Positions 8,395-16,058 of a stretch of DNA of 35,248 bases are shown here, in pieces. Under the pieces are notes generated by a model, which saw only the letters and a program-made list of their open reading frames with translations, did no database searches and was not told where the DNA came from. Position numbers and translations under genes: made by a program. Origin of the DNA: Pseudomonas sp. Irchel 3H7 (GTDB lineage: Bacteria > Pseudomonadota > Gammaproteobacteria > Pseudomonadales > Pseudomonadaceae); assembly GCF_900187605.1 (NCBI RefSeq), contig NZ_FYEA01000025.1, positions 1-35,248 on the forward strand, read 5' to 3'. Every line of letters begins with the position of its first letter. Position 1 is the stretch's first letter.

Positions 8395-8790
8395 ATTTGT
8401 ATACCGCCCACGCGGCAAAGCCGCCCCACTCAACAGGATGAGCGTTAGCTCGGCTGCAGCTCTTGATCTTAAGGCCCGTCGGCAGGCTGAGTGGAGGGAT
8501 TGATCCGGGGGTGGGAGCGCAGCGACCGTTCGACGAAGTCGAACACATCGAAAGGAGGTGCAGCGAAGCAAACCGTAGGCGATGCCCCCGGATCGATCCC
8601 GGAGCGAAGGAACCCCGAGCCCCAGCGAGCGGGCCGAACGTCAGGGCACAGACCTTTGGTTACTTTGGGGCGTTTGCCAAAGTGACCCGCCGTAAGGGCG
8701 GAACCGCCAGCGGCAACACCCGCAGAAACGGATATTCATAAAAAACACCCGCAGCATGGCCGGCCCAAAGGCCGCCACGCCCAGCCACCC
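8395..8790. repeat. Pseudomonas-type intergenic repeat region
   Basis: About 400 bp without a supported gene. It contains the pieces 'AGCTCTTGATCTTAAGGCCC', 'GGGTGGGAGCGCAGCGACCG' and 'AAGTGACCCGCCGTAAGGGC', which I recall as dispersed intergenic repeats in fluorescent pseudomonads. Inside it an 11-bp inverted repeat with one mismatch (8658–8668 and 8677–8687, GGTTACTTTGG) could form a hairpin. Open frames of 60–90 codons cross it but have no ribosome site or family similarity. It separates the MFS gene from the ppiD terminator. Confidence 0.6.
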
Positions 8791-8794
8791 AGCG

Positions 8795-8830
8795 CAAAAA
8801 AAAGCCCCGACCTATTCAGGCCGGGGCTTT
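8795..8830 (-). terminator. rho-independent terminator of ppiD
   Basis: AAAGCCCCGGCCT / AGGTCGGGGCTTT hairpin with a GAAT loop (8801–8830), followed on the minus strand by a T run. It starts about 22 bp after the ppiD stop. Confidence 0.88.
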
Positions 8831-8852
8831 CACATTACATCTCAGTCAACCA

Positions 8853-10724
8853 TCAAAACCGCTTGATCTCAGCCTGAGCTTCCAACTGCTTGCGATACGC
8901 CGCAAAGTCCTGCTGCCCCTCACGCGAAGCAAGGAAACGACGGTACTGAACCTTCTCTTCATCCGTCGGCGCAGCCGCTTCGTTAACGCCATTCAGACGC
9001 ACGATCATCAGACTGCCATCGGGCAACGTCACGCTGGTGAACGTCGGCTTGTCCTTGGCAGCCGGCTTCGGCATACGGAACAACGCCTGCAGCACCGCCG
9101 GATCAACACCTTCCTGACCACGAGTGGCCGCTTCGGTGGCTTTCCAGTTCTGACCCTCAACTGCCTTGTCCAACGGCGCCTTGCCATCACGCAGATCAGC
9201 AATCAGCTTCTCGGCCTTGGTCTTGGCAGCCGCACTGGCGTGCTCTTTGGTCAACTGAGTGCGGATAGCCACATTCACGCTTTCCAGCGGCAGTTGCACA
9301 GGCTTCAGGTGCTCCTTGGAACGCAGCACGATCACGGTTTCCGGATCCAGCTCAATGGCGGTGCTGTTGGCACCTTCGTCGATCACTTCAGTGCTGAACG
9401 CTGCGGTGACCACGGCACGGTTGGCCGCAACACCTTCGCCACCCTCACGACCGAACGGCTTGGAGGTGTGCACGGTCAGCTTCAGATCCGCCGCTGGCTG
9501 AGCCAGGTCAGACGCTTCGAACGCCGAGTCTTCCAGTTGCTTGGTCGCCTCGACAAAACGCTGCTCGACCTGTGCGGCTTTCAGCTCGCGGGTCAGCTTG
9601 TCTTTCAGGCTGGCCAGAGTCGGCACTTCAGGCGCTTCCACACCCAGCAGCTTGATCAAGTGGTAACCGAAGTCAGTACGAATCGGCTCGGACACCTGGT
9701 CTTTCGACAAGGAGTACAAGGCTTTTTCGAACGCCGGGTCGTAAACACCCGGACCTGCATAACCGAGGTCACCACCGTTGTTGGCCGAACCCGGGTCCTG
9801 CGAGAACTCCTTGGCCAGCGTTTCGAACTTCTCGCCCTTGGCCAGACGCGCCTGGACTTCGTCGATCTTCGCCTTGGCCTGAGCTTCGGTGGTCTTGTCG
9901 TTCACTTCGATCAGAATGTGCGCGGCACGACGCTGTTCCGACAGGTTGGCGATCTCTTTCTGATACGCCGCCTGCAGGTCTTCGTCCTTGACCGCAACCT
10001 GATCGAAGAACGAAGACTTCTTCAGTTCTACGTAATCGATGATCACTTGATCCGGAGTCATGAACTCCTTGGCGTGCTCGTCGTAGTACGCCTTGACTTC
10101 GTCGTCGGTCAGTTTGACCGCTGCCGGGTCAGCCTTGACGTTCAGGGTGGCGAAATCGCGGGTCTGTTTTTCCAGACGGGCAAATGCCAACACTTCAGCG
10201 TCGGTGACGAAACCGCTGCCAGCCACACCGGCACGCAGTTGGCCGATCAGCATTTCCTGAGCCAGCATCTGGCGGAATTGCATACGGCTGTAACCCAGTT
10301 GACGGATCACCTGGTCAAAGCGCTCGGAGCTGAACTTGCCGTCCACCTGAAATTCAGGTGTTTGCAGGATCACTTGGTCCAGTGCGCCTTCGGAGAAAGC
10401 GAATTTCGCTTGTTCGGCGCCTTGCAGCAGCAGCTTGCGATCGATCAGACCCTTGAGGGCCGATTCGCGCAGCATTTTCTCATCAAGCAAGGAAGCATCG
10501 AAGTCTTTGCCCAACTGTTGCATCAACTGACGGCGTTGCATATCAACGGCCTGACTCAGTTCGTTCTGGCTGATTTCTTCACCGTTGACCTTGGCCGCCT
10601 CATTCTTGTGAGTCGTGGCCTGGAAAATGGCGTCGAAACCGGTCAGAGCCATCAGTGCAACGATGACCCCGATAATGGTCTTGGCAATCCAGCCTTGTGA
10701 ATTGTCCCTGATATTCTGCAGCAT
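8853..10724 (-). CDS. ppiD: periplasmic folding chaperone PpiD (SurA_N/parvulin)
   Basis: A 623-residue inner-membrane-anchored periplasmic chaperone that meets substrates leaving the Sec translocon. The order is a short cytosolic N-terminus, one transmembrane helix (about residues 15–34, IIGVIVALMALTGFDAIF), a SurA-N-like chaperone domain (about 35–240), a parvulin PPIase domain (about 265–365, with RRAAHILIEV and FGYHLIKLL), and a long C-terminal chaperone region. Length matches the family (623 in E. coli). GGGGGA precedes ATG 10724. It is the last gene of the minus-strand quality-control block and has its own terminator. Parvulin domains of PpiD proteins are often weakly active; this cannot be judged here. 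Confidence 0.95.
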   Translation of the reverse strand: MLQNIRDNSQGWIAKTIIGVIVALMALTGFDAIFQATTHKNEAAKVNGEEISQNELSQAVDMQRRQLMQQLGKDFDASLLDEKMLRESALKGLIDRKLLLQGAEQAKFAFSEGALDQVILQTPEFQVDGKFSSERFDQVIRQLGYSRMQFRQMLAQEMLIGQLRAGVAGSGFVTDAEVLAFARLEKQTRDFATLNVKADPAAVKLTDDEVKAYYDEHAKEFMTPDQVIIDYVELKKSSFFDQVAVKDEDLQAAYQKEIANLSEQRRAAHILIEVNDKTTEAQAKAKIDEVQARLAKGEKFETLAKEFSQDPGSANNGGDLGYAGPGVYDPAFEKALYSLSKDQVSEPIRTDFGYHLIKLLGVEAPEVPTLASLKDKLTRELKAAQVEQRFVEATKQLEDSAFEASDLAQPAADLKLTVHTSKPFGREGGEGVAANRAVVTAAFSTEVIDEGANSTAIELDPETVIVLRSKEHLKPVQLPLESVNVAIRTQLTKEHASAAAKTKAEKLIADLRDGKAPLDKAVEGQNWKATEAATRGQEGVDPAVLQALFRMPKPAAKDKPTFTSVTLPDGSLMIVRLNGVNEAAAPTDEEKVQYRRFLASREGQQDFAAYRKQLEAQAEIKRF

Positions 10725-10789
10725 GCGTCCCCCAGAAACGGTTGAACTTCAAAATTAGGCAACCGTGGAGCGTGGGTAGAATCCGGATA

Positions 10790-10818
10790 GAAGAAAGGCG
10801 CATCCGAGGATGCGCCTT
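10790..10818 (-). terminator. terminator after the tRNA-Asp-like gene
   Basis: An 11-bp perfect stem AAGGCGCATCC / GGATGCGCCTT (10795–10818) lies 9 bp beyond the 3' CCA of the tRNA-like gene. On the minus strand it is followed by TTCTTCT, a moderate U tract. It suggests the tRNA-like sequence still ends a transcript. Confidence 0.65.
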
Positions 10819-10826
10819 CTCGTAAC

Positions 10827-10902
10827 TGGCGGAGCGGACAGGGCTCGAACCCTCGATCCCGGCGTTACAGGCCACTGTTTCAGCGACCTGCTCTACCGCT
10901 CC
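10827..10902 (-). tRNA. degenerate tRNA-Asp-like gene (pseudo-tRNA or tRNA-derived RNA)
   Basis: A 76-nt sequence between hupB and ppiD. A perfect 7-bp acceptor stem (GGAGCGG with CCGCTCC), discriminator G, encoded CCA and the T-loop TTCGAG are kept, and long stretches match bacterial tRNA-Asp. The centre is altered. The D-arm cannot form. The anticodon-loop equivalent reads CTGTAAC (GTA) where tRNA-Asp has CTGTCAC (GTC). The T-stem has an A·G mismatch and a G·U pair. Instead, nucleotides 13–35 form a 10-bp hairpin with an AAA loop. It cannot be a normal aspartate tRNA. An encoded CCA and a following hairpin suggest it is still transcribed; a decayed gene is the alternative. Confidence 0.65.
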
Positions 10903-10952
10903 GCTGCCAAGTCAGGCATGACCCCGACCCGGATGGGTAAAAACCTGAAAAC

Positions 10953-11225
10953 TTAGTTAACAGCTTCTTTCAGTGCTTTACCGGCTTTGAAACCTGGCTT
11001 CTTGGCAGCCGGGATTTCCAGAGTCTTGCCGGTCTGAGGGTTACGACCGGTACGAGCCGGACGGTCCGTCACGGAGAAAGTACCGAAACCAACCAGAACA
11101 ACGGAGTCGCCAGCCTTCAGAGCGCCAGTGACGGATTCGATTACAGCGTCCAGCGCACGGCCAGCAGCAGCTTTCGGGATATCAGCGGATGCAGCGATAG
11201 CATCAATCAGTTCCGACTTGTTCAC
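10953..11225 (-). CDS. hupB: DNA-binding protein HU-beta
   Basis: A 90-residue nucleoid protein that binds and bends DNA without strong sequence preference. The full HU fold is present: MNKSELIDAIAASADIPKAA helix, LVGFGTFSV strand, the DNA-binding arm with TGRNPQTGK, and KPGFKAGKALK at the end. Initiation is at GTG 11225, with AAGGGG 7 nt upstream. Downstream of lon as in E. coli and most gammaproteobacteria. Its own near-consensus promoter lies in the 148-bp lon–hupB gap, so it need not depend on lon transcription. Confidence 0.97.
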   Translation of the reverse strand: MNKSELIDAIAASADIPKAAAGRALDAVIESVTGALKAGDSVVLVGFGTFSVTDRPARTGRNPQTGKTLEIPAAKKPGFKAGKALKEAVN

Positions 11226-11319
11226 TCTAAGTCCCCTTATATCTATTTTGAGATGATTCTAAGTTTTTTGGTGAAAGCAAAAACGAGTGCTGAATGGCCT
11301 ACAGACACTTAAGAGCCGC

Positions 11320-11349
11320 TTTATAACAAGGGCTCTAAAAAACTGTCAA
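11320..11349 (-). promoter_or_regulatory. sigma-70 promoter of hupB
   Basis: On the minus strand TTGACA (11344–11349), 18 bp, TATAAA (11320–11325). This is the best sigma-70 match seen in the window and lies about 95 bp upstream of the hupB start, giving a leader of roughly 90 nt. The spacer holds AGAGCC, whose partner GGCTCT lies downstream of the -10. Confidence 0.68.
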
Positions 11350-11373
11350 GGAAGCCCCCCAGTCAAAAGCGTA

Positions 11374-13770
11374 TTAATGCGTGCTAATTCTTTCCTTAGA
11401 GTCAGACTCACGTTTTTCGTCCTTGGCAACTATCTCCGGAGCCACATCCGGCAAGGGCTCCGGCGCGTATTGCAGCGCAATTTGCAGGACCTCGTCAATC
11501 CATTTAACCGGTTTAATCTGCAGATCCTGCTTGATATTGTCAGGAATCTCCTTCAGATCACGCACGTTCTCTTCCGGAATAATCACAATCTTGATTCCGC
11601 CGCGGTGAGCCGCCAGCAATTTTTCCTTCAGACCACCAATTGCCAGCACCTGACCACGCAGGGTAATTTCACCGGTCATGGCGACATCGGCGCGCACCGG
11701 AATCCCGGTCAATGCCGACACCAGCGCCGTGCACATGCCTACACCAGCGCTAGGGCCGTCCTTCGGGGTCGCCCCTTCCGGCATGTGGATGTGCGTGTCG
11801 CGCTTCTCGTGGAAGTCCAGAGGAATGCCCAGGCTCTTGGCGCGGCTGCGCACTACAGTGAGCGCAGCAGTGATCGATTCGACCATTACATCGCCCAGCG
11901 AACCGGTCTTGATCAACTGACCTTTACCCGGCACAACCGCGGCTTCGATGGTCAGCAATTCGCCGCCCACCTGTGTCCAGGCAAGGCCGGTCACCTGACC
12001 GATCTGATCCTGCTGTTCGGCCAGACCGTAGCGGAATTTGCGCACACCCAGGAAGTGCTCCAGCAGATCAGCTGTCACTTTCACCGAGAAGCGTTTTTCC
12101 AGTGCGTGCTCTTTAACAGCCTTGCGGCAAACCTTGGCGATCTGACGTTCGAGGCCACGCACACCGGCTTCACGGGTGTAGTAACGGATGATGTCGCGAA
12201 TCGCTTCTGCGTCGAATTCCAGCTCGCCCTTCTTCAGACCGTTAGCGGCGATCTGTTTAGGCGAGAGGTATTTGACCGCGATGTTGATCTTCTCGTCTTC
12301 GGTGTAGCCCGGCAGACGGATCACTTCCATCCGGTCGAGCAGCGCCGGCGGGATGTTCATCGAGTTCGAGGTGCACAGGAACATCACATCGGAAAGGTCG
12401 TAATCGACTTCCAGATAGTGGTCATTGAAGTTGTGGTTCTGCTCTGGATCGAGCACTTCCAGCAATGCCGATGCCGGGTCGCCACGCATGTCACTGCCCA
12501 TTTTGTCGATTTCATCGAGCAGGAACAGCGGGTTGCGCACACCCACTTTTGTCATCTTTTGAATCAATCTTCCCGGCATCGAACCGATGTAAGTCCGACG
12601 GTGACCGCGAATTTCCGCTTCATCACGCACACCACCGAGGGCCATGCGCACGAATTTGCGGTTGGTGGCGTGAGCGATCGACTCTGCCAGCGAGGTTTTA
12701 CCCACGCCCGGAGGACCGACCAGGCACAACACCGGGCCACGGATTTTCTTCACGCGTTTTTGCACGGCGAGGTATTCAAGGATACGTTCCTTGACCTCTT
12801 CGAGGCCGTAGTGATCGGCATCGAGAATGTCTTCTGCACGCGCCAGGTCCAGGCGAACCTTGCTCTGCGCCTTCCACGGCACTTGCACCAGCCAGTCGAT
12901 GTACGAGCGCACCACCGTGGCCTCAGCGGACATCGGCGACATCTGCTTGAGCTTGTTCAGCTCGGCCGTGGCCTTGGCCAACGCGTCTTTCGGCAGACCG
13001 GCAGCGTCGATACGCTTTTTCAGGTCTTCGATTTCGTTGTGGCCTTCGTCGCTGTCGCCGAGTTCTTTCTGAATGGCCTTCATCTGCTCATTCAAGTAGT
13101 ACTCGCGCTGACTGCGCTCCATTTGCTTTTTGACGCGGCCACGAATGCGTTTTTCGACTTGCAGCAGATCGATCTCGGCATCCAGCAACGCCAGAACGTG
13201 CTCGACCCGGGCCGACAAATCGATGATTTCGAGAATTTCCTGCTTCTGCTCGATTTTCAGCGCCATGTGCGCGGCCATGGTGTCGACCAGGCGACCCGGC
13301 TCATCGATGCTGTTGAGCGACGACAGGACTTCAGCCGGGACTTTCTTGCCCAACTGCACATATTGTTCGAACTGCGACAGCAGCGTGCGCACGAACACTT
13401 CGGATTCGCGCTCGGCAGCGTCGACTTCTTCAATCAGCGAAACTTCAGCACGGCAGTGGCCGTCGACTTCGCTGAAGCGTTCGACAGTGCCACGCTGCTC
13501 ACCCTCGACGAGAACCTTTACGGTGCCGTCAGGCAGCTTCAGAAGCTGTAGAACAGTGGCGATGGTACCTACGCGATAGAGAGCGTCTTCACCGGGATCG
13601 TCGTCAGCCGGGTTTCTCTGGGCCAGCAGGAGGATCTGCTTGTCGCCCGTCATCGCGGCCTCGAGGGCTTCGATGGATTTCTCGCGCCCCACGAACAGCG
13701 GGATAACCATGTGCGGATAAACCACGACATCACGCAATGGCAGGAGAGGCAATTCGATGGTTGTCTTCAT
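11374..13770 (-). CDS. lon: ATP-dependent endopeptidase Lon
   Basis: A 798-residue cytosolic AAA+ serine protease that degrades misfolded and regulatory proteins. Order: N-terminal LON substrate domain (about 1–200), coiled linker, AAA+ module with Walker A GPPGVGKTSL (about 355) and Walker B FLLDEIDK, then the protease domain with the catalytic Ser in PKDGPSAGVGM and Lys in IGGLKEKLLAA. Length is close to E. coli Lon (784). GAGG lies 7 nt before ATG 13770, and a 14-bp palindrome (13787–13800) sits just upstream in the leader. A sigma-32-type promoter lies about 60 bp upstream, consistent with heat-shock control. The clpX terminator separates it from clpX. Confidence 0.98.
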   Translation of the reverse strand: MKTTIELPLLPLRDVVVYPHMVIPLFVGREKSIEALEAAMTGDKQILLLAQRNPADDDPGEDALYRVGTIATVLQLLKLPDGTVKVLVEGEQRGTVERFSEVDGHCRAEVSLIEEVDAAERESEVFVRTLLSQFEQYVQLGKKVPAEVLSSLNSIDEPGRLVDTMAAHMALKIEQKQEILEIIDLSARVEHVLALLDAEIDLLQVEKRIRGRVKKQMERSQREYYLNEQMKAIQKELGDSDEGHNEIEDLKKRIDAAGLPKDALAKATAELNKLKQMSPMSAEATVVRSYIDWLVQVPWKAQSKVRLDLARAEDILDADHYGLEEVKERILEYLAVQKRVKKIRGPVLCLVGPPGVGKTSLAESIAHATNRKFVRMALGGVRDEAEIRGHRRTYIGSMPGRLIQKMTKVGVRNPLFLLDEIDKMGSDMRGDPASALLEVLDPEQNHNFNDHYLEVDYDLSDVMFLCTSNSMNIPPALLDRMEVIRLPGYTEDEKINIAVKYLSPKQIAANGLKKGELEFDAEAIRDIIRYYTREAGVRGLERQIAKVCRKAVKEHALEKRFSVKVTADLLEHFLGVRKFRYGLAEQQDQIGQVTGLAWTQVGGELLTIEAAVVPGKGQLIKTGSLGDVMVESITAALTVVRSRAKSLGIPLDFHEKRDTHIHMPEGATPKDGPSAGVGMCTALVSALTGIPVRADVAMTGEITLRGQVLAIGGLKEKLLAAHRGGIKIVIIPEENVRDLKEIPDNIKQDLQIKPVKWIDEVLQIALQYAPEPLPDVAPEIVAKDEKRESDSKERISTH

Positions 13771-13827
13771 GATTTCGCCTCTACGGCGGCCATATGGCCG
13801 TAATCAGATGGAATTGAGCTTGAAACC

Positions 13828-13857
13828 AAGATGGGGGCTGCCTTGAAAAAAAACAAG
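13828..13857 (-). promoter_or_regulatory. sigma-32 (RpoH) type promoter of lon
   Basis: Minus-strand CTTGTTT (13851–13857), 14 bp, CCCCATCTT (13828–13836), close to the RpoH consensus CTTGAAA–N13-15–CCCCATNT. It lies between the clpX terminator and lon, so lon should have its own heat-inducible start about 50 nt before the ATG. Confidence 0.62.
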
Positions 13858-13883
13858 CGCTAAGCGGATGTAAAAAATGACAT

Positions 13884-13912
13884 AAAAAAAAAGAGGCCCG
13901 AAGGCCCCTTCT
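13884..13912 (-). terminator. rho-independent terminator of clpX
   Basis: AAGGGGCC / GGCCTCTT stem (one mismatch) closed by a TTCG tetraloop, followed on the minus strand by a run of nine T. It lies about 20 bp after the clpX stop. Confidence 0.88.
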
Positions 13913-13933
13913 TTATTCCAGCAGACTGAACGC

Positions 13934-15217
13934 TTACGCGTCCGGCGCTGCCTTGGCTGTCGGCTCACTGTTCTCGTAGATATACAGTGGCTTGGACTTG
14001 CCTTCGATCACGCTTTCATCGATCACGACTTTGCTCACCTCGGACTGCGAGGGGATTTCATACATCGTGTCGAGCAGTACACCTTCGAGAATCGAACGCA
14101 GACCACGGGCACCGGTTTTACGTTCCAGGGCACGCTTGGCGACCGATTTCAGCGCGTCGGTCCGGAATTCCAGATCCACGCCTTCCATCTCGAACAGCTT
14201 GGCATACTGTTTGGTCAGAGCATTTTTCGGCTCGGTGAGGATCTGCATCAGCGCAGCCTCATCCAGCTCGTCCAGCGTCGCGAGGACCGGCAGACGACCG
14301 ACGAACTCCGGGATCAGACCGAACTTGACCAGATCGTCAGGCTCGACTTCACGCAGGGATTCACCGACTTTCTTGCCTTCTTCCTTGCTGCGCACTTCCG
14401 CATTGAAGCCGATGCCGCCCTTGGTGGAACGGTTTTGAATAACCTTTTCCAGACCAGAGAACGCACCACCGCAGATGAACAGGATGTTACGGGTGTCGAC
14501 CTGCAGGAATTCCTGCTGCGGGTGCTTGCGACCACCTTGCGGCGGTACGGATGCGACCGTGCCTTCGATCAACTTCAGCAAGGCCTGTTGCACGCCTTCA
14601 CCGGAAACGTCCCGGGTGATCGACGGGTTGTCGGACTTGCGGGAAATCTTGTCGATTTCGTCGATGTAGACAATACCCATCTGGGCTTTCTCTACGTCGT
14701 AATCGCACTTCTGCAGCAGCTTCTGAATGATGTTCTCGACATCTTCACCCACGTAACCCGCCTCGGTGAGGGTGGTTGCGTCGGCAATGGTGAACGGAAC
14801 GTTCAGCAAGCGGGCCAGTGTTTCGGCCAGCAGGGTTTTACCGGAGCCTGTCGGGCCGATCAGCAGGATGTTGCTCTTGCCGAGTTCGACGTCGTCAGCC
14901 TTTTTGTCACGCTGGTTCAGGCGCTTGTAGTGGTTGTACACCGCTACGGCCAAAACCTTTTTGGCACGCTCCTGACCAATGACGTACTGGTCAAGGATGC
15001 CGCTGATTTCTTTAGGCGAAGGCAATTTATGCGCGCTGCTTTCGGCCTGGGCTTCCTGCACCTCCTCACGGATGATGTCATTGCACAGGTCGACGCACTC
15101 GTCGCAGATAAAGACCGAGGGGCCGGCAATCAATTTGCGCACTTCATGCTGGCTTTTGCCACAGAAGGAGCAATAGAGCAGCTTGCCGTTGTCCTCGCCG
15201 TTGCGGGTGTCAGTCAT
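13934..15217 (-). CDS. clpX: ATP-dependent Clp protease ATP-binding subunit ClpX
   Basis: A 427-residue AAA+ unfoldase that feeds substrates to ClpP. The N-terminal zinc-binding domain shows two Cys pairs (YCSFCGKS and ICDECVDLC). The AAA+ module has Walker A GPTGSGKT, the pore loop GYVGEDVE, Walker B IVYIDEIDK and the ClpP-docking IGF loop in KGGIGFNAEV. ARGLRS near the C-terminus is sensor 2. The start is ATG 15217 (MTDTRNGED), which matches known Pseudomonas ClpX N-termini; the frame extends 33 bp further upstream without support. It follows clpP by 112 bp, with a hairpin in the gap. Confidence 0.97.
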   Translation of the reverse strand: MTDTRNGEDNGKLLYCSFCGKSQHEVRKLIAGPSVFICDECVDLCNDIIREEVQEAQAESSAHKLPSPKEISGILDQYVIGQERAKKVLAVAVYNHYKRLNQRDKKADDVELGKSNILLIGPTGSGKTLLAETLARLLNVPFTIADATTLTEAGYVGEDVENIIQKLLQKCDYDVEKAQMGIVYIDEIDKISRKSDNPSITRDVSGEGVQQALLKLIEGTVASVPPQGGRKHPQQEFLQVDTRNILFICGGAFSGLEKVIQNRSTKGGIGFNAEVRSKEEGKKVGESLREVEPDDLVKFGLIPEFVGRLPVLATLDELDEAALMQILTEPKNALTKQYAKLFEMEGVDLEFRTDALKSVAKRALERKTGARGLRSILEGVLLDTMYEIPSQSEVSKVVIDESVIEGKSKPLYIYENSEPTAKAAPDA

Positions 15218-15265
15218 TCGTTCGATCCAAATCCGATAGGCTTGCAACACAAGATGAAGGCTATT

Positions 15266-15285
15266 GCGGGCTTTTTCAAGCCCGC
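15266..15285 (-). other. clpP–clpX intergenic hairpin
   Basis: Perfect 8-bp stem GCGGGCTT / AAGCCCGC with a 4-nt loop, 49 bp before the clpX start. No T run follows on either strand, so it is not a complete terminator. It could be a processing or mRNA-stabilising element that sets clpP and clpX levels apart. Confidence 0.5.
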
Positions 15286-15329
15286 CGCTGATCAGACAAG
15301 CCGACCAAGCCTATTTTGAGCTGCTTATT

Positions 15330-15965
15330 TTAAGCTGGGCGCTGGTTGATCACTTCGTCGATCAGGCCATATTCCTTCGCAGCTTCTGCACTCATGAAGT
15401 TGTCGCGATTGGTATCGCGCTCGATTTCTTCCAGAGTACGCCCGCTGTGCTTGGCCATCAGCGTGTTCAGACGCTCGCGAATGAAGAGGATTTCCTTGGC
15501 ATGGATTTCGATGTCCGACGCCTGGCCCTGGAAACCGCCCAGTGGCTGGTGAATCATCACGCGCGAGTTCGGCAGGCAGAAACGCTTGCCCGGGGCACCT
15601 GCGGTCAGCAGGAATGCACCCATGCTGCAGGCCTGGCCGATGCAGGTGGTCGACACGTTCGGTTTGATGAACTGCATGGTGTCGTAGATCGACATGCCTG
15701 CAGTCACCGAACCGCCCGGGGAGTTGATGTAAAGATGGATGTCCTTGTCCGGGTTTTCCGCTTCAAGGAACAGCAGTTGCGCGCAGATCAGGTTGGCCAT
15801 GTAGTCCTCTACCGGACCAACCAGAAAGATCACTCGCTCCTTGAGCAGGCGCGAATAGATGTCATAGGCGCGTTCGCCACGAGCAGATTGCTCGACAACC
15901 ATCGGGACCAGGCCGCCGGCGGCCTGGATATCAGAGTTCTGCTGAATATAAGAATTACGGAACAT
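15330..15965 (-). CDS. clpP: ATP-dependent Clp protease proteolytic subunit ClpP
   Basis: A 211-residue serine peptidase forming the double-heptamer chamber used by ClpX and ClpA. The catalytic Ser lies in GQACSMGAFLL, the His in SRVMIHQPLGG, and the Asp in the ERDTNRDNFM region. The oligomerisation/oxyanion strand LYINSPGGSVTAG is also seen. I choose ATG 15965 (MFRNSYIQQNSD) because other Pseudomonas ClpP proteins begin near SYIQQNSDIQAA. The alternative at 16007 would lie inside a 12-bp hairpin and lacks a ribosome site. Between tig and clpX as in most gammaproteobacteria. Confidence 0.96.
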   Translation of the reverse strand: MFRNSYIQQNSDIQAAGGLVPMVVEQSARGERAYDIYSRLLKERVIFLVGPVEDYMANLICAQLLFLEAENPDKDIHLYINSPGGSVTAGMSIYDTMQFIKPNVSTTCIGQACSMGAFLLTAGAPGKRFCLPNSRVMIHQPLGGFQGQASDIEIHAKEILFIRERLNTLMAKHSGRTLEEIERDTNRDNFMSAEAAKEYGLIDEVINQRPA

Positions 15966-16004
15966 GCTCTGCAGTCGCTCCCAAATAGTTATGTCTTGAA
16001 TACG

Positions 16005-16032
16005 CATAAGCCAGCTCGAGAGCTGGCTTATG
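16005..16032 (-). other. tig–clpP intergenic 12-bp perfect hairpin
   Basis: CATAAGCCAGCT, 4-nt loop CGAG, and the exact reverse complement AGCTGGCTTATG. It lies 26 bp after the tig stop and 40 bp before the clpP start. There is no T run on the minus strand (ATGCGTATTC follows), so it is a stable mRNA stem rather than a classic terminator. It may act as an attenuator, a processing site, or protect the 3' end of tig mRNA. Confidence 0.6.
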
Positions 16033-16058
16033 GTGTGTACTTCTTAACGCAAATTCAA

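Noticed and set aside
8463..8741. 92-codon open frame in the repeat region
   Set aside because: It lies in dispersed repeat sequence, has no ribosome site, and its product looks like translated non-coding DNA.
11311..11336. AGAGCC/GGCTCT inverted repeat as a lon terminator
   Set aside because: The stem is only 6 bp with a 14-nt loop and the A/T run is on the wrong side for either strand; it overlaps the hupB promoter.
11287..13551. Long open frame antisense to lon
   Set aside because: Composition (many His, Arg, Gln, Phe) is typical of the reverse complement of a GC-rich gene; lon is certain on the other strand.
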